Assembly (NCBI RefSeq): GCF_029952955.1
Contig: NZ_JASATX010000001.1
Span: 620,001 to 684,000 of the forward strand
Length of the DNA stretch: 64,000 bases
Reading direction: 5' to 3'
From: Ruicaihuangia caeni
GTDB taxonomy: Bacteria > Actinomycetota > Actinomycetes > Actinomycetales > Microbacteriaceae
A program made the translations under genes and the position numbers. This document shows positions 26,817-37,322 of the stretch, one piece after another; the first letter of the stretch is position 1, and the number at the start of each line of letters is the position of its first letter. The notes below the pieces were generated by a model. It saw only the letters and a list, made by a program, of their open reading frames with translations. It searched no databases and was not told the DNA's origin.

Positions 26817-27913
26817 TGGCAGATCATTACGACGTGCTCGGCGTCGACCGGAACGCATCCGCGGACGACATCAAGCGGGCCTATCGGCGACTGGCACGTG
26901 AATTGCACCCCGACGTGAATCCGAGCGCCGACGCGGCCGAGCGGTTCAAGCTGGTGACGCACGCGTATGACGTGCTCAGCGACCCGCAGCAGCGCCAGCA
27001 GTACGACGCCGGCCCGCAACAGGGGTTCGGCGGTTTCGGCGGCTTCGGCGACATCTTCGAAACGTTCTTCGGGGGAGCAGCAGCGGGCGCTCGCGGTCCG
27101 CGATCCCGCCGCGAGCGCGGACAAGACGCGCTGCTCCGCGTCGAAGTCGACCTCGACGAGGTCGTGTTCGGCACGAAGCGCGATCTCGAGGTCGACACGG
27201 CCGTCCTCTGCGATACCTGCGCCGGCAGCTGCTGCGCACCGGGCACCTCGCCGGTCACCTGCGACATCTGCCACGGCACGGGTAGCATCCAGCGCACCGT
27301 GCGAAGCCTCCTCGGCAACGTCGTCACGTCGAACCCGTGCGGCAGCTGCCGCGGCTACGGCACGATCATCACCGACCCGTGCCCCACGTGCGCCGGACAG
27401 GGCCGGGTGCGCGCCCGTCGCACCATTCCCGTCGACATCCCAGCCGGCGTCGACACCGGACTTCGCATCCAGCTGCCGGGCCAGGGCGAGGTCGGTCAAG
27501 CGGGAGGCCCCGCCGGCGACCTGTACCTCGAGATCAAGGTGCGTCACCACGACGTCTTCAGCCGCAACGGCGATGATCTGCTCGCGACGCTGCAAGTGCA
27601 CATGGCTGATGCCATCCTGGGCAAGCACGTCACCCTCAATAGCCTCGACGGGCCGGTGGACGTCGAGCTGAAGCCCGGCACTCAGAGCGGCGAGGTGATC
27701 ACAGTGAAAGACCGTGGCATCACCCGACTCCGAGGCGCTGGCCGCGGCGACCTCCGCATCGGCGTGCACGTCGTCACCCCCACGAAGCTCAGCCGCAAGG
27801 AAGAAGAGCTCATCAAGCAGTTCGCAGCCAAGCGCAAGGACGACCCGCCCCAGTTGGCCCACTTCCAGCAGGGGCTCTTCGCCAAGCTGCGCGACCGCTT
27901 CCTCAACCTCTGA
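26816..27913 (+). CDS. dnaJ: Molecular chaperone DnaJ (DnaJ2 type)
   Basis: DnaJ stimulates the ATPase of DnaK and presents unfolded substrates. The 365-residue protein has a J domain with HPD at 31-33, a Gly/Phe region ([11 protein letters not shown]), four zinc-binding repeats and the C-terminal substrate-binding domains. Repeats two to four are [16 protein letters not shown] and CPTCAGQG. The first reads CDTCAGSC, with Cys in place of the last Gly, as in other actinobacterial hrcA-linked DnaJ2 proteins. It is translationally coupled to hrcA. No dnaK or grpE is nearby, so this is probably the second DnaJ of the cell, under HrcA control. Confidence 0.95.
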   Translation: MADHYDVLGVDRNASADDIKRAYRRLARELHPDVNPSADAAERFKLVTHAYDVLSDPQQRQQYDAGPQQGFGGFGGFGDIFETFFGGAAAGARGPRSRRERGQDALLRVEVDLDEVVFGTKRDLEVDTAVLCDTCAGSCCAPGTSPVTCDICHGTGSIQRTVRSLLGNVVTSNPCGSCRGYGTIITDPCPTCAGQGRVRARRTIPVDIPAGVDTGLRIQLPGQGEVGQAGGPAGDLYLEIKVRHHDVFSRNGDDLLATLQVHMADAILGKHVTLNSLDGPVDVELKPGTQSGEVITVKDRGITRLRGAGRGDLRIGVHVVTPTKLSRKEEELIKQFAAKRKDDPPQLAHFQQGLFAKLRDRFLNL

Positions 27914-27916
27914 GCC

Positions 27917-28639
27917 GTGGCGCACCTCTACCTCTCGGAGTCGCTCGACACCGCTGCCGTCGGCGATCACGTTGCGATAACCGGTGCCGAGGCTCGTCAT
28001 GCGGTCACAGTCGGTCGGGTGCGCGTCGGTGAGCGTTTGCAGATCGGCAACGGTCGTGGTCTCATCGCGCATGGTGCGGTGATGCAGGCGGATGCCGCTT
28101 CGCTGCTGCTCGAGGTCGACGAGGTCGTCGTGGAGCCCGCCCCGGCTCCGAAGCTGCTGCTCGTGCAGGCGCTCGCCAAGGGCGACCGTGACGAACTGGC
28201 TGTGCAGGCGGCGACCGAACTCGGCGTCGACGCGGTCATCCCATGGCAGGCGGCCCGGTCGATCAGCCGCTGGGCGGGGCCAAAGGCAGAGAAGGGCGTC
28301 ACGCGCTGGCGAACGATCGCGCGTGAGGCGAGCAAGCAGTCGCTTCGCGCGTGGGTTCCTGAGATCCACCCGGTGCACGACACCCGCGCCGTGAGTCGGC
28401 GCACCGAGCGCCTGGTGGTGCTCGAGCCCACGGCATCCGCATCGATCGACGACGTCCAGCCCGACGGTCGCGATCTCGCGCTCGTGGTGGGCCCTGAAGG
28501 CGGAATCAGCCCTGATGAGCTCCGCACGCTGGCCGAGGCCGGCGCCGAGTTCGCACGGCTCGGACGGCATGTGCTTCGCACTTCGACCGCAGGACCGGCG
28601 GCGATCGCAGCGCTGAGCGGACGCCTGGGGCGATGGTGA
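27917..28639 (+). CDS. rsmE: 16S rRNA (uracil1498-N3)-methyltransferase
   Basis: RsmE methylates U1498 of 16S rRNA near the decoding centre, using SAM. The 240-residue protein has an N-terminal PUA-like segment (AITGAEARHAVTVGRVRVGE) and the deep-trefoil SPOUT fold. Visible SPOUT elements are KGDRDELAVQAATELGVDAVIPW, the LVVGPEGGISPDEL loop and a C-terminal LGRHVLRTSTAGPAAIAAL that forms the knot. The GTG start is 3 bases after dnaJ, in the same operon. Length and motifs are normal for the family. Confidence 0.95.
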   Translation: MAHLYLSESLDTAAVGDHVAITGAEARHAVTVGRVRVGERLQIGNGRGLIAHGAVMQADAASLLLEVDEVVVEPAPAPKLLLVQALAKGDRDELAVQAATELGVDAVIPWQAARSISRWAGPKAEKGVTRWRTIAREASKQSLRAWVPEIHPVHDTRAVSRRTERLVVLEPTASASIDDVQPDGRDLALVVGPEGGISPDELRTLAEAGAEFARLGRHVLRTSTAGPAAIAALSGRLGRW

Positions 28640-28678
28640 CCTCGGTGATCTCGGCCGTGTCCGCCACGGCGCGCGGCT

Positions 28679-28684
28679 TAAGAT
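28679..28684 (+). promoter_or_regulatory. Predicted -10 element, leaderless HIT gene
   Basis: TAAGAT is followed by six bases (GAGAGC) and the ATG at 28691. This suggests that the HIT-phoH-ybeY-corC-era part has its own promoter besides read-through from hrcA. Confidence 0.6.
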
Positions 28685-28690
28685 GAGAGC

Positions 28691-29035
28691 ATGACCGCCT
28701 CGATCTTCTCCCGCATCGTCGCCCGCGAACTGCCCGCTGACATCGTGCTCGAGAACGACCGTTTCATCGCCTTTCGCGACATCGCCCCCAAGGCGCCCGT
28801 GCATATCCTCGTCGTGCCGAAGACCGAGGAGTACGCGAACGTGACCGAGCTCGCCACGGGCGACGCGGATCTGCTCGCGGAGCTCGTCACCACAGCGCAG
28901 GCGGTCGCGGACGAGCACATGGACGGGCAGTACCGTCTCGTATTCAACACGGGCGAACGCGCTGGCCAGACCGTCTTCCACGTGCACGCGCACGTACTCG
29001 GCGGCGGCCTCGAGGAAGGATCCCTTGCCGGATAG
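28691..29035 (+). CDS. HIT-family nucleotide hydrolase
   Basis: This 114-residue histidine-triad protein of the HINT/PKCI type hydrolyses nucleoside phosphoramidates or related nucleotides. The catalytic triad is clear in FHVHAHVLGG (H-x-H-x-H), preceded by the conserved FNTGERAGQTVFH segment. The N-terminal IVARELPADIVLENDRFIAFRDIAPKAPVH region is also family-like. It starts leaderless and overlaps the phoH start by 11 bases. The physiological substrate is unknown for most bacterial HINT proteins. Confidence 0.92.
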   Translation: MTASIFSRIVARELPADIVLENDRFIAFRDIAPKAPVHILVVPKTEEYANVTELATGDADLLAELVTTAQAVADEHMDGQYRLVFNTGERAGQTVFHVHAHVLGGGLEEGSLAG

Positions 29036-30146
29036 CGAAGAGACCGGGCGTCAACCGAGCCCGGCACACGAGGCGATCACCATCGACGGCGTCGCCATGG
29101 TGCGGCTGCTCGGCCCGCAGGATCGTCTGCTGACCACGCTCGAGCGCGAGTACCCGGACGTCCGGCTGCATGTTCGCGGCAATGAGATCACGCTCGACGG
29201 CGATCCCGCGCAAGTCGCTGGAGCGCGGCGCCTCGTGAGCGAGCTGGTTCGGCTCGTGCAGGAGGGCGTCGACCTCGATCCTTCGGATGTCGCGAGCTCT
29301 GCTCGCGTGCTGAACCGAGGCGAGGGCAGCCCTGCAGACCTGTTCGGGCAGGCGATCATCACGACGCGGGGCCGCAGCATCCGCCCGAAGACGCTGGGCC
29401 AGAAGGCCTATGTCGACGCGATCGATCTCAACACCATCGTCTTCGGCATCGGCCCGGCCGGTACGGGGAAGACCTACTTGGCGATGGCCAAGGCGGTGCA
29501 GGCGCTGCAGCGCAAAGAGGTCGACCGCATCATCCTCACGCGGCCCGCGGTGGAGGCCGGCGAGAGGCTGGGCTTCCTGCCGGGCACGCTGACCGACAAG
29601 ATCGACCCATACCTGAGGCCGCTCTACGATGCGCTCAACGAGATGATGGATCCGGAACTCGTGCCGAAGTTGCTCGCAACCGGAACGGTCGAGGTGGCGC
29701 CGCTCGCGTATATGCGCGGCCGCACGCTCAACGATTCCTTCGTGGTGCTCGATGAGGCGCAGAACACGACGCCCGAGCAGATGAAGATGTTCCTCACGCG
29801 CCTCGGGTTCGGCTCTCGCATGGTCGTCACCGGCGACATCACCCAGGTCGACCTCCCCACCGGCGCGAGCGGGCTGCAGTTGGTGACGAAGATCCTGGGC
29901 GACATCGACGACATCCACTTCGCTCGCCTCACCAGCGATGATGTGGTGCGCCACACCCTGGTGGGGCGCATCGTCGACGCGTACACCAAGTACGACGCGG
30001 GGCAGCAAGCGCAGCGCTTCGAGCGCGAGCAGGGGATGCGAGAGCCTCAGCATCCCGGACGGCAGCCGCGCGATCGCCAGCAGCGCGGGGGCCAGCAGCG
30101 AGATCGCCAGTACAACCGCGACGACTCCCGTGGAGGTCACCGATGA
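29025..30146 (+). CDS. phoH: PhoH-like ATPase
   Basis: PhoH proteins are ATPases of the P-loop helicase-like group, often encoded next to ybeY and thought to act in RNA metabolism. The 373-residue protein has Walker A GPAGTGKTY near 143-151, followed by LTRPAVEAGERLGFLPG, and Walker B with VVLDEAQNT. It ends in a Gln/Arg/Gly-rich tail of about 40 residues (QPRDRQQRGGQQRDRQ), which may bind RNA. The TTG at 29025 has GAGGAAGGA upstream and overlaps the HIT gene. The stop overlaps the ybeY ATG. Confidence 0.93.
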   Translation: MPDSEETGRQPSPAHEAITIDGVAMVRLLGPQDRLLTTLEREYPDVRLHVRGNEITLDGDPAQVAGARRLVSELVRLVQEGVDLDPSDVASSARVLNRGEGSPADLFGQAIITTRGRSIRPKTLGQKAYVDAIDLNTIVFGIGPAGTGKTYLAMAKAVQALQRKEVDRIILTRPAVEAGERLGFLPGTLTDKIDPYLRPLYDALNEMMDPELVPKLLATGTVEVAPLAYMRGRTLNDSFVVLDEAQNTTPEQMKMFLTRLGFGSRMVVTGDITQVDLPTGASGLQLVTKILGDIDDIHFARLTSDDVVRHTLVGRIVDAYTKYDAGQQAQRFEREQGMREPQHPGRQPRDRQQRGGQQRDRQYNRDDSRGGHR

Positions 30147-30604
30147 GCATCGAAGTGAACAACGAATCGTCGGTGGAGTTCGACGAGGGCGCCCTTCAGC
30201 GTGTCGTCGCCTACTCGCTCGACCAGTTGCACGTGCACCCCGACGCCGAGGTCGCGATCGTCCTCGTCGACGAGGGCGCCATGGAGCAATTGCACGTGCA
30301 GTGGATGGACGAGCCGGGCCCGACCGACGTGCTGAGCTTTCCCATGGACGAGTTGCGCCCCGGCACCGAAGACATGGTCACTCCGCCCGGGCTGCTCGGC
30401 GACATCGTGGTGTGCCCGCAGGTGGCCAAGGCGCAGGCCGAAGCGGCCGGCCACAGCATGCTCGACGAGATGCTCATGCTCACCGTGCACGGCCTGCTGC
30501 ATCTGCTGGGATTCGACCACGCCGAACCCGATGAGGAGAAGGAGATGTTCGGCCTGCAGCGCGATCTGCTGGTCGGCTTCGCTCTGGCCGAACGGCGAAG
30601 GTGA
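30143..30604 (+). CDS. ybeY: Endoribonuclease YbeY
   Basis: YbeY is a single-strand-specific metalloendonuclease needed for 16S rRNA 3'-end maturation and ribosome quality control. The 153-residue protein has the zinc motif HGLLHLLGFDH at 116-126 (H-x3-H-x5-H), the family hallmark, and PTDVLSFPMD in the first half. It is coupled to phoH by ATGA and to the CorC gene by another overlap, placing it firmly in the rRNA-processing/era operon. Confidence 0.96.
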   Translation: MSIEVNNESSVEFDEGALQRVVAYSLDQLHVHPDAEVAIVLVDEGAMEQLHVQWMDEPGPTDVLSFPMDELRPGTEDMVTPPGLLGDIVVCPQVAKAQAEAAGHSMLDEMLMLTVHGLLHLLGFDHAEPDEEKEMFGLQRDLLVGFALAERRR

Positions 30605-31923
30605 TGATGCCCGCACTGCTCCTCGGCATCGCCGCGCTGCTCGTCGCACTCGGTGGACTCATGGCCGCCGTCGACGCGGCCCTGTCGGTCTTGAGCCGTA
30701 ACGACCTCCAGGAGGTCGCAGCGCACTCGCGGGCTCGAAAGTCGATCGAGGCCATTGCGCGCGATGCCGGGGCCCACGTCAATGCGGTGAACTTCACCCG
30801 TGTCGTCGCTGAGACGACTGCTGCAGTGCTCGTCACGCTCGCGCTCGCCCAGTTGTTCCAGCCATGGTGGCTGGTGCTCCTCGTCGCGGCCCTCATCATG
30901 ACGGCTGTGTCGTTCGTGCTCGTCGGGTCGAGCCCTCGCAGCGTCGGTCGCGACCACCCGCGCGCACTGGTGCGTCGCACAGCGGCGCTGGTGCGCGGCA
31001 TCCGCGTGCTCACCGGGCCATTGGCCCGCGTGCTCGTGCTGCTCGGCGATCGGGTCACGCCTGGCAGGCCTCGTACCGTGCAGTTCTCCACGGAGGAGCA
31101 ACTGCTGAGCATGGTCGACGAGGCGACCGAGCTCGACGTGCTCGAAGAGGACGACCGGGCCCTCATCCACTCGGTGTTCGAGTTCAGCGAGACGCTTGTG
31201 CGCGAGGTCATGATCCCGCGAACCGACATGGTCACGATCGAGGCCGACACCCCTGTGATCAGCGCGATGAGCGTGTTCCTCGGCAAGGGCGTCTCTCGCA
31301 TCCCGGTCGTCGGCAAGGACGCCGACGAAGTGCTCGGAGTGCTCTACCTTCGGGATGCCGCCCGGCTCGCCTACGAGCAGCCGCGCGACCACGAGGGCGT
31401 CACCGCAGCCGACCTGCTCAGACCTGCGCTCTTCATGCCCGAATCGAAGCCCGCTGACGCGGCACTGCGCCAGATGCAGCTCGAGAGCAACCATCTCGCG
31501 CTCGTGGTCGACGAGTACGGCGGGATCGCTGGGCTCGTCACGCTCGAGGACCTCATCGAGGAACTGGTGGGCGACATCGCCGACGAGTACGACCGCACGG
31601 TCGCCGAGATCACCGAGCTCGAGGGCGGCGCATACCGGGTGAGCGCCCGACTGCCCATCGATGAGCTCGGAGACCTGTTCGGCTTGGACCTCGATGACGA
31701 TGACGTCGATACGGTCGGCGGTCTGCTCACCAAGACGCTCGGGCGGTTGCCCGTAGCGGGCTCTGTCGCCACCACCAACGGTCTGGTGCTGACCGCCGAC
31801 CGCACCGAGGGACGGCGCAAGACGCTTGTCACCGTGCGTGTCGAGCGCGACCAGGCGCTCATCGACGCTCAAGCGGCCTTCGCGCCGGAGCGCCTGTCGT
31901 CACTCGAGGAGGAACGGGAATGA
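30601..31923 (+). CDS. Hemolysin C/CorC-family transporter-associated protein with CBS domains
   Basis: This 440-residue HlyC/CorC (CNNM-like) protein has N-terminal membrane helices. Two CBS domains follow, starting near VREVMIPRTDMVTIEADTP, and a C-terminal CorC_HlyC domain with EYGGIAGLVTLEDLIEELVGDI completes it. Relatives are implicated in Mg2+ or Co2+ export and related ion homeostasis. The membrane part is shorter than a full DUF21 domain and begins MMMPALLLGIAALLVALGG. The GTG start is at 30601, with two ATG codons next to it. It overlaps ybeY and era, so the operon is tightly coupled. Substrate not deducible. Confidence 0.9.
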   Translation: MMMPALLLGIAALLVALGGLMAAVDAALSVLSRNDLQEVAAHSRARKSIEAIARDAGAHVNAVNFTRVVAETTAAVLVTLALAQLFQPWWLVLLVAALIMTAVSFVLVGSSPRSVGRDHPRALVRRTAALVRGIRVLTGPLARVLVLLGDRVTPGRPRTVQFSTEEQLLSMVDEATELDVLEEDDRALIHSVFEFSETLVREVMIPRTDMVTIEADTPVISAMSVFLGKGVSRIPVVGKDADEVLGVLYLRDAARLAYEQPRDHEGVTAADLLRPALFMPESKPADAALRQMQLESNHLALVVDEYGGIAGLVTLEDLIEELVGDIADEYDRTVAEITELEGGAYRVSARLPIDELGDLFGLDLDDDDVDTVGGLLTKTLGRLPVAGSVATTNGLVLTADRTEGRRKTLVTVRVERDQALIDAQAAFAPERLSSLEEERE

Positions 31924-32807
31924 CCCATCGCGCGGGCTTTGTCACGTTTGTCGGCCGTCCGAACGTCGGCAAGTCGACGCTGACCAATGCTCTCGTCGGA
32001 GAGAAGATCGCGATCACGAGCTCGAAGCCCCAGACCACGCGCCGCGCGATCCGCGGCATCGTGCACCGTCCGGAGGGGCAGCTGATCATCGTCGACACTC
32101 CCGGGGTCCATCGGCCTCGAACGCTCCTCGGCGAGCGGCTCAACGATGTGGTTCAGACCACGCTCGGCGAAGTGGACGTCATCGGCTTCTGCGTTCCGGC
32201 GGGGGAGAAGATCGGCCCCGGCGACCGCTACATCAACGACCAGCTCGACGCGTACCCGAAGGCCAAGAAGGTCGCTCTCGTGACAAAGGTCGATACGACT
32301 GACCGGGCGGCGGTCGCGGCGCAACTGCTCGCGGTCGACGCGCTGCGCGACTGGTCAGCGATCATCCCCGTCTCGGCGCTCACGGGCGAGCAACTCGATG
32401 TGGTGGTGAGCGAGTTGATCGCGTTGATGCCGGAATCGCCGCAGCTCTACCCGGACGACGCGGTGACCGACGAGCAGTTGGAGGATCGCATCGCCGAGCT
32501 GGTGCGCGAGGCAGCCCTCGAAGGGGTCAGCGAGGAACTCCCGCATTCGGTCGCGGTGACCGTGGACGACATCGTGCGACGCGACGACAAGGCGCTCACC
32601 GAGGTCTACATCAACCTGTTCGTCGAGCGTGAGAGCCAGAAGGGCATCATCATCGGCAAGGGTGGCCAGCGGCTCCAGCAGATCGGCGCCCGGGCGAGGG
32701 CCGAGATCGAGCCGCTCGTCGGGCAGCAGGTCTACCTCAGCATCCGCGTCAAGCTCGCAAAGGACTGGCAGAGGGACCCCAAGCAGCTCGGGCGCCTCGG
32801 CTTCTGA
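31920..32807 (+). CDS. era: GTPase Era
   Basis: Era is an essential GTPase that binds the 3' end of 16S rRNA during 30S assembly. The 295-residue protein has G1 GRPNVGKST (12-20), a G3 region DTPGVH, and TKVD for guanine specificity. A C-terminal KH domain carries QKGIIIGKGGQRLQQIGARAR. Start overlaps the CorC gene (ATGA). It is the last gene of the hrcA-to-era series, and its place next to ybeY and phoH is the classical arrangement. Confidence 0.97.
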   Translation: MTHRAGFVTFVGRPNVGKSTLTNALVGEKIAITSSKPQTTRRAIRGIVHRPEGQLIIVDTPGVHRPRTLLGERLNDVVQTTLGEVDVIGFCVPAGEKIGPGDRYINDQLDAYPKAKKVALVTKVDTTDRAAVAAQLLAVDALRDWSAIIPVSALTGEQLDVVVSELIALMPESPQLYPDDAVTDEQLEDRIAELVREAALEGVSEELPHSVAVTVDDIVRRDDKALTEVYINLFVERESQKGIIIGKGGQRLQQIGARARAEIEPLVGQQVYLSIRVKLAKDWQRDPKQLGRLGF

Positions 32808-32833
32808 CCGGATGCCGCGGACGCGGCGGCGGG

Positions 32834-33499
32834 CTATCCTGCGATCGGTCGAAGCGCCGAACGCACCTGCACGACATCCGCGCCGTACGCGCCGTCGACC
32901 CACTGCTGCAGCGACCCGTCGTCGTACACCACGTGCACGAACAGGTAGCCGTTCTGGGGCCACGAGCTCAGCAGTCCGCTGAGTTCAGCGTTGTCGAGCT
33001 CGGCCTGGACCGCGGCGAGCTCATCGTCGCTCGATGCCCCCGTGTTGGCCGGGTCGAGGAAGGGATCGGGCTCCACCATCGGGTCGTACAGCGCGAGCAT
33101 GATCGGTTCGGCAGTCGACGTGAACGTCACGCCGTCCCACGTGCCCTGCACGGCGTACGCGCCCCAGGTGACCCCCGAGGCGCTCTCGGCACCCTCGACG
33201 CTCGACCAGTCCCAGCCGGCGATCTCCGGACCGGAGCACTGCGGAGGATACGACTCCATGACGGCGCCGAGGCAGAGCATGGCGGTCTCGCCATCGCGTT
33301 GCAGCACAGTGCCTTGCCCCATCACCTCACCATCTGCTGCGGGAATCGTCGCGGGCGGACCCGACGGCGTGCCACCGTCGGCTGCGGGGCCTCCGGGGGC
33401 GGAGGCGCCGAGGCATCCAGTCATGCCCAGAGCAAGGGCGAGTGCGCCGACGGCGACGAGCGCGCCGCGCCAACGGGGAAGAGCTGCGCCATCATTCAT
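32834..33499 (-). CDS. Secreted lipoprotein of unknown function
   Basis: This 221-residue protein begins with a basic/hydrophobic signal and a lipobox, GMTGC, so it should be lipid-anchored outside the membrane. A Gly/Pro/Ala linker follows, then a globular part with two Cys residues (AMLCLGAVMESYPPQCSGPEIAGW) that could form a disulfide. Near the end is FVHVVYDDGSLQQWVDGAYG, a block seen in small actinobacterial secreted proteins of unknown role. A CACACT hexamer six bases before the ATG suggests a leaderless start. It converges with era. No function is assigned. Confidence 0.82.
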   Translation of the reverse strand: MNDGAALPRWRGALVAVGALALALGMTGCLGASAPGGPAADGGTPSGPPATIPAADGEVMGQGTVLQRDGETAMLCLGAVMESYPPQCSGPEIAGWDWSSVEGAESASGVTWGAYAVQGTWDGVTFTSTAEPIMLALYDPMVEPDPFLDPANTGASSDDELAAVQAELDNAELSGLLSSWPQNGYLFVHVVYDDGSLQQWVDGAYGADVVQVRSALRPIAG

Positions 33500-33640
33500 G
33501 GCACGAGTGTGCGCGATCGTGACGGCGTACCGCTACCCAACGTTCTGCGCGTCTTGCACGTCGCACCACCGAGCGCGGCCACCGAGCATCCTCACCCCGC
33601 ATCCTGTTCGCTTCGTCTTCGCATGCGCGGTCACGGGTGT

Positions 33641-33646
33641 TACGCT
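33641..33646 (+). promoter_or_regulatory. Predicted -10 element of leuA leader transcript
   Basis: TACGCT lies exactly six bases before the leader-peptide GTG at 33653. TTCGCA at 33618-33623, 17 bases upstream, is a possible -35. The leader peptide would then be translated from the very 5' end of the mRNA. Confidence 0.65.
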
Positions 33647-33652
33647 CGATGG

Positions 33653-33694
33653 GTGCACGGTCTGCTCCTCCTTAGCTGCCGCGACGAGTCTTGA
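33653..33694 (+). CDS. leuL: Leucine leader peptide upstream of leuA
   Basis: A 13-codon frame reads MHGLLLLSCRDES and contains four consecutive leucine codons (CTG CTC CTC CTT). Such leaders sense leucyl-tRNA supply: ribosome stalling on the Leu run changes downstream RNA folding and so the expression of leuA. The GTG start sits six bases after a -10-like TACGCT, so the leader is probably leaderless. The final codons lie in the left arm of the perfect inverted repeat at 33679-33716, so a ribosome at the stop codon would mask that arm. Leucine leaders before leuA are known in other actinobacteria. Confidence 0.82.
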   Translation: MHGLLLLSCRDES

Positions 33695-33716
33695 TTCAAG
33701 GCCTCCCTCGTCGCGG
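33679..33716 (+). promoter_or_regulatory. leuA attenuator hairpin
   Basis: CCGCGACGAG (33679-33688) and CTCGTCGCGG (33707-33716) form a perfect 10-bp stem with an 18-base loop. The left arm overlaps the last codons of the leader peptide. No U-run follows the stem, so it may act by Rho or by masking, not as a simple intrinsic terminator. About 45 bases separate it from the leuA ATG. Confidence 0.7.
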
Positions 33717-33755
33717 AGTTCGTCGATGGCTGACACACACGACTTGAGGAGATAG

Positions 33756-35528
<1,773 letters not shown>

Positions 35529-35626
35529 CGCGGGCGCCGAGCGGGCGGCTGTTCTCGGCTGACCGCTCGGCTCTCGCGACGCGGCTCGCACGGAGTGGTT
35601 CACAGGCCTCAGGCTGGCCGGCGGGC

Positions 35627-35632
35627 GATAAT
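35627..35632 (+). promoter_or_regulatory. Candidate -10 element for recO
   Basis: GATAAT is five bases from the GTG at 35638, near the spacing seen at leaderless starts in this window. No ribosome binding site is evident. Confidence 0.45.
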
Positions 35633-35637
35633 CGAGT

Positions 35638-36399
35638 GTGCCGCTCTATCGTGATGAAGCCGTCGTGCTGCGCACCCACAAGCTGGGTGAGGCGGACCGC
35701 ATCGTCACCATGCTCAGCCGCCGTCACGGCAAGATCCGGGCCGTCGCCAAAGGCGTTCGCCGCACCGCCTCGAAGTTCGGGGCACGACTCGAGCCCTTCA
35801 TGGTGGCCGATGTGCAGCTCTACGAAGGGCGGTCGCTCGACACCGTGACGCAAGCGGAATCGCTCGCCTCGTACGGTGCCGAGATCGCCACCGACTATGC
35901 CGGCTACACCGCAGCATGCGCCATTGTCGAGACCGCTGATCGGCTCTCGGATGCCGACAGCAGTGTGCAGCAGTATCTGCTCCTCGTCGGCGCGCTGCGA
36001 TCGTTGTCTCGCCACGAGCGCCCCCCGGGGCTGATCCTCGATTCCTATCTGCTGCGCGCCCTGTCGATCGCAGGTTGGGCCCCGAGCTTCGTCGATTGCG
36101 CGGTGACCGGTGCCCCGGGACCGCACCGGGCGTTCGTCGTGCAACTCGGGGGAGTCGTCGCCGACGAGGTCGCGCCGCCGGGCACGCCGCGGCTCGATGA
36201 GCAGACGCTCACCCTGCTCGGCGCGCTGCTCACCGGCGATTGGGTCACGGCTGAGGCGTCGGCCGAGGGCACGCGCGCCCAGGCGGGCGGCGTGATCGCG
36301 GCCTACACGCAGTACCACCTCGAGCGCGGGCTGCGCTCACTCCAGCACGTCGACCCGGCGGCTCGGCACGACCCAGCGCAGAGCGAGAGCGGGGCATGA
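35638..36399 (+). CDS. recO: DNA repair protein RecO
   Basis: RecO loads RecA with RecR at gapped DNA in the RecF pathway. The 253-residue protein begins [23 protein letters not shown], the conserved OB-fold start of the family. It continues with the helical domain ([15 protein letters not shown]). The typical zinc-finger cysteines of some RecO proteins are only partly visible. The GTG start at 35638 fits the family N-terminus. The stop overlaps the uppS ATG. recO-uppS pairing is common in actinobacteria. Confidence 0.93.
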   Translation: MPLYRDEAVVLRTHKLGEADRIVTMLSRRHGKIRAVAKGVRRTASKFGARLEPFMVADVQLYEGRSLDTVTQAESLASYGAEIATDYAGYTAACAIVETADRLSDADSSVQQYLLLVGALRSLSRHERPPGLILDSYLLRALSIAGWAPSFVDCAVTGAPGPHRAFVVQLGGVVADEVAPPGTPRLDEQTLTLLGALLTGDWVTAEASAEGTRAQAGGVIAAYTQYHLERGLRSLQHVDPAARHDPAQSESGA

Positions 36400-37193
36400 A
36401 GAAGACGCATCCGGATGCAGTGGACTACCGCCCCCTCGACTGGACGGGCCTGACTCCTCCTCCCTACCCGGCCGGTGCGGTGCCGGAGCACGTCGCCCTC
36501 GTCATGGACGGCAACGGCCGCTGGGCGAATCTCCGTGGCCTCACCCGTGTCGAGGGGCACAAGGCGGGCGAGTCGGCGCTGCTCGACGTCGTGGCGGGTG
36601 CCATCCAGGCCGGTGTGAGGCACCTCAGTGTGTACGCGTTCTCGACCGAGAACTGGCGCCGCTCTCCCGATGAGGTTCGATTCCTCATGGGGTTCAATCG
36701 CTCCGTGCTGCACCGCCGACGCGACCAGTTGAACGCCTGGGGAGTGCGCATCCGGTGGGCGGGCCGACGGCCACGCCTGTGGCGCTCGGTGATCAGCGAG
36801 CTGGAGTACGCCGAGCGGCTGACCGCCGGCAACGACGTGCTCACGCTGACCATGTGCATCAACTACGGCGGGCGGGTCGAACTCGTCGACGCTGTTCGAA
36901 GGATCGCGGCCGACGCGCAGTCCGGGCGGATCAAACCGAGCGGCATCACGGAGCAGACCATCGCCCGCCACCTGTACGTTCCGGAGCTTCCCGACGTGGA
37001 CCTCTTCGTGCGGAGTTCAGGCGAACAGCGCACCAGCAACTTCATGCTGTGGCAGAGCGCATACGCCGAATTCGTGTTCCTCGACACGCTGTGGCCCGAC
37101 TTCACGCGGGTCGATCTGTGGAACGCGATCGACATCTACACCGGACGCAGCCGCAGATTCGGTGGCGCCGTCGACGCGCCCACCGCAAGCTGA
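36396..37193 (+). CDS. uppS: Isoprenyl transferase (undecaprenyl diphosphate synthase family)
   Basis: This cis-prenyltransferase makes long-chain polyprenyl diphosphate, the lipid carrier for cell-wall synthesis. The 265-residue protein has the catalytic Asp in [10 protein letters not shown] (about 36-45) and [15 protein letters not shown]. Near the end, [22 protein letters not shown] (described, residues ~204-225) binds the substrate diphosphate. Start overlaps recO by 4 bases. Product chain length cannot be told from the sequence. Confidence 0.95.
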   Translation: MKKTHPDAVDYRPLDWTGLTPPPYPAGAVPEHVALVMDGNGRWANLRGLTRVEGHKAGESALLDVVAGAIQAGVRHLSVYAFSTENWRRSPDEVRFLMGFNRSVLHRRRDQLNAWGVRIRWAGRRPRLWRSVISELEYAERLTAGNDVLTLTMCINYGGRVELVDAVRRIAADAQSGRIKPSGITEQTIARHLYVPELPDVDLFVRSSGEQRTSNFMLWQSAYAEFVFLDTLWPDFTRVDLWNAIDIYTGRSRRFGGAVDAPTAS

Positions 37194-37235
37194 GCGGCCC
37201 GCGCGCCGGCGTTCACCGCGGCCGTGATCGTCCTC

Positions 37236-37241
37236 TAGAAT
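37236..37241 (+). promoter_or_regulatory. Predicted -10 element of the NAD operon
   Basis: TAGAAT lies about 80 bases before the regulator ATG. It would start transcription near 37248, directly in front of the palindrome at 37249-37261. Confidence 0.55.
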
Positions 37242-37248
37242 GTCTTAT

Positions 37249-37261
37249 GGTCACGGTGACC
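37249..37261 (+). promoter_or_regulatory. Candidate NrtR operator palindrome
   Basis: GGTCACGGTGACC is a perfect 6+1+6 palindrome at the predicted transcription start. A repressor bound here would block the operon. The placement suggests autoregulation by the NrtR-like protein; the motif has not been compared with known sites. Confidence 0.5.
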
Positions 37262-37322
37262 TTTACAGCTTCGATCCAGCAGCGTCCGACTGCTTGCCGT
37301 GACACTCCAGGAGAGGCTTTCC

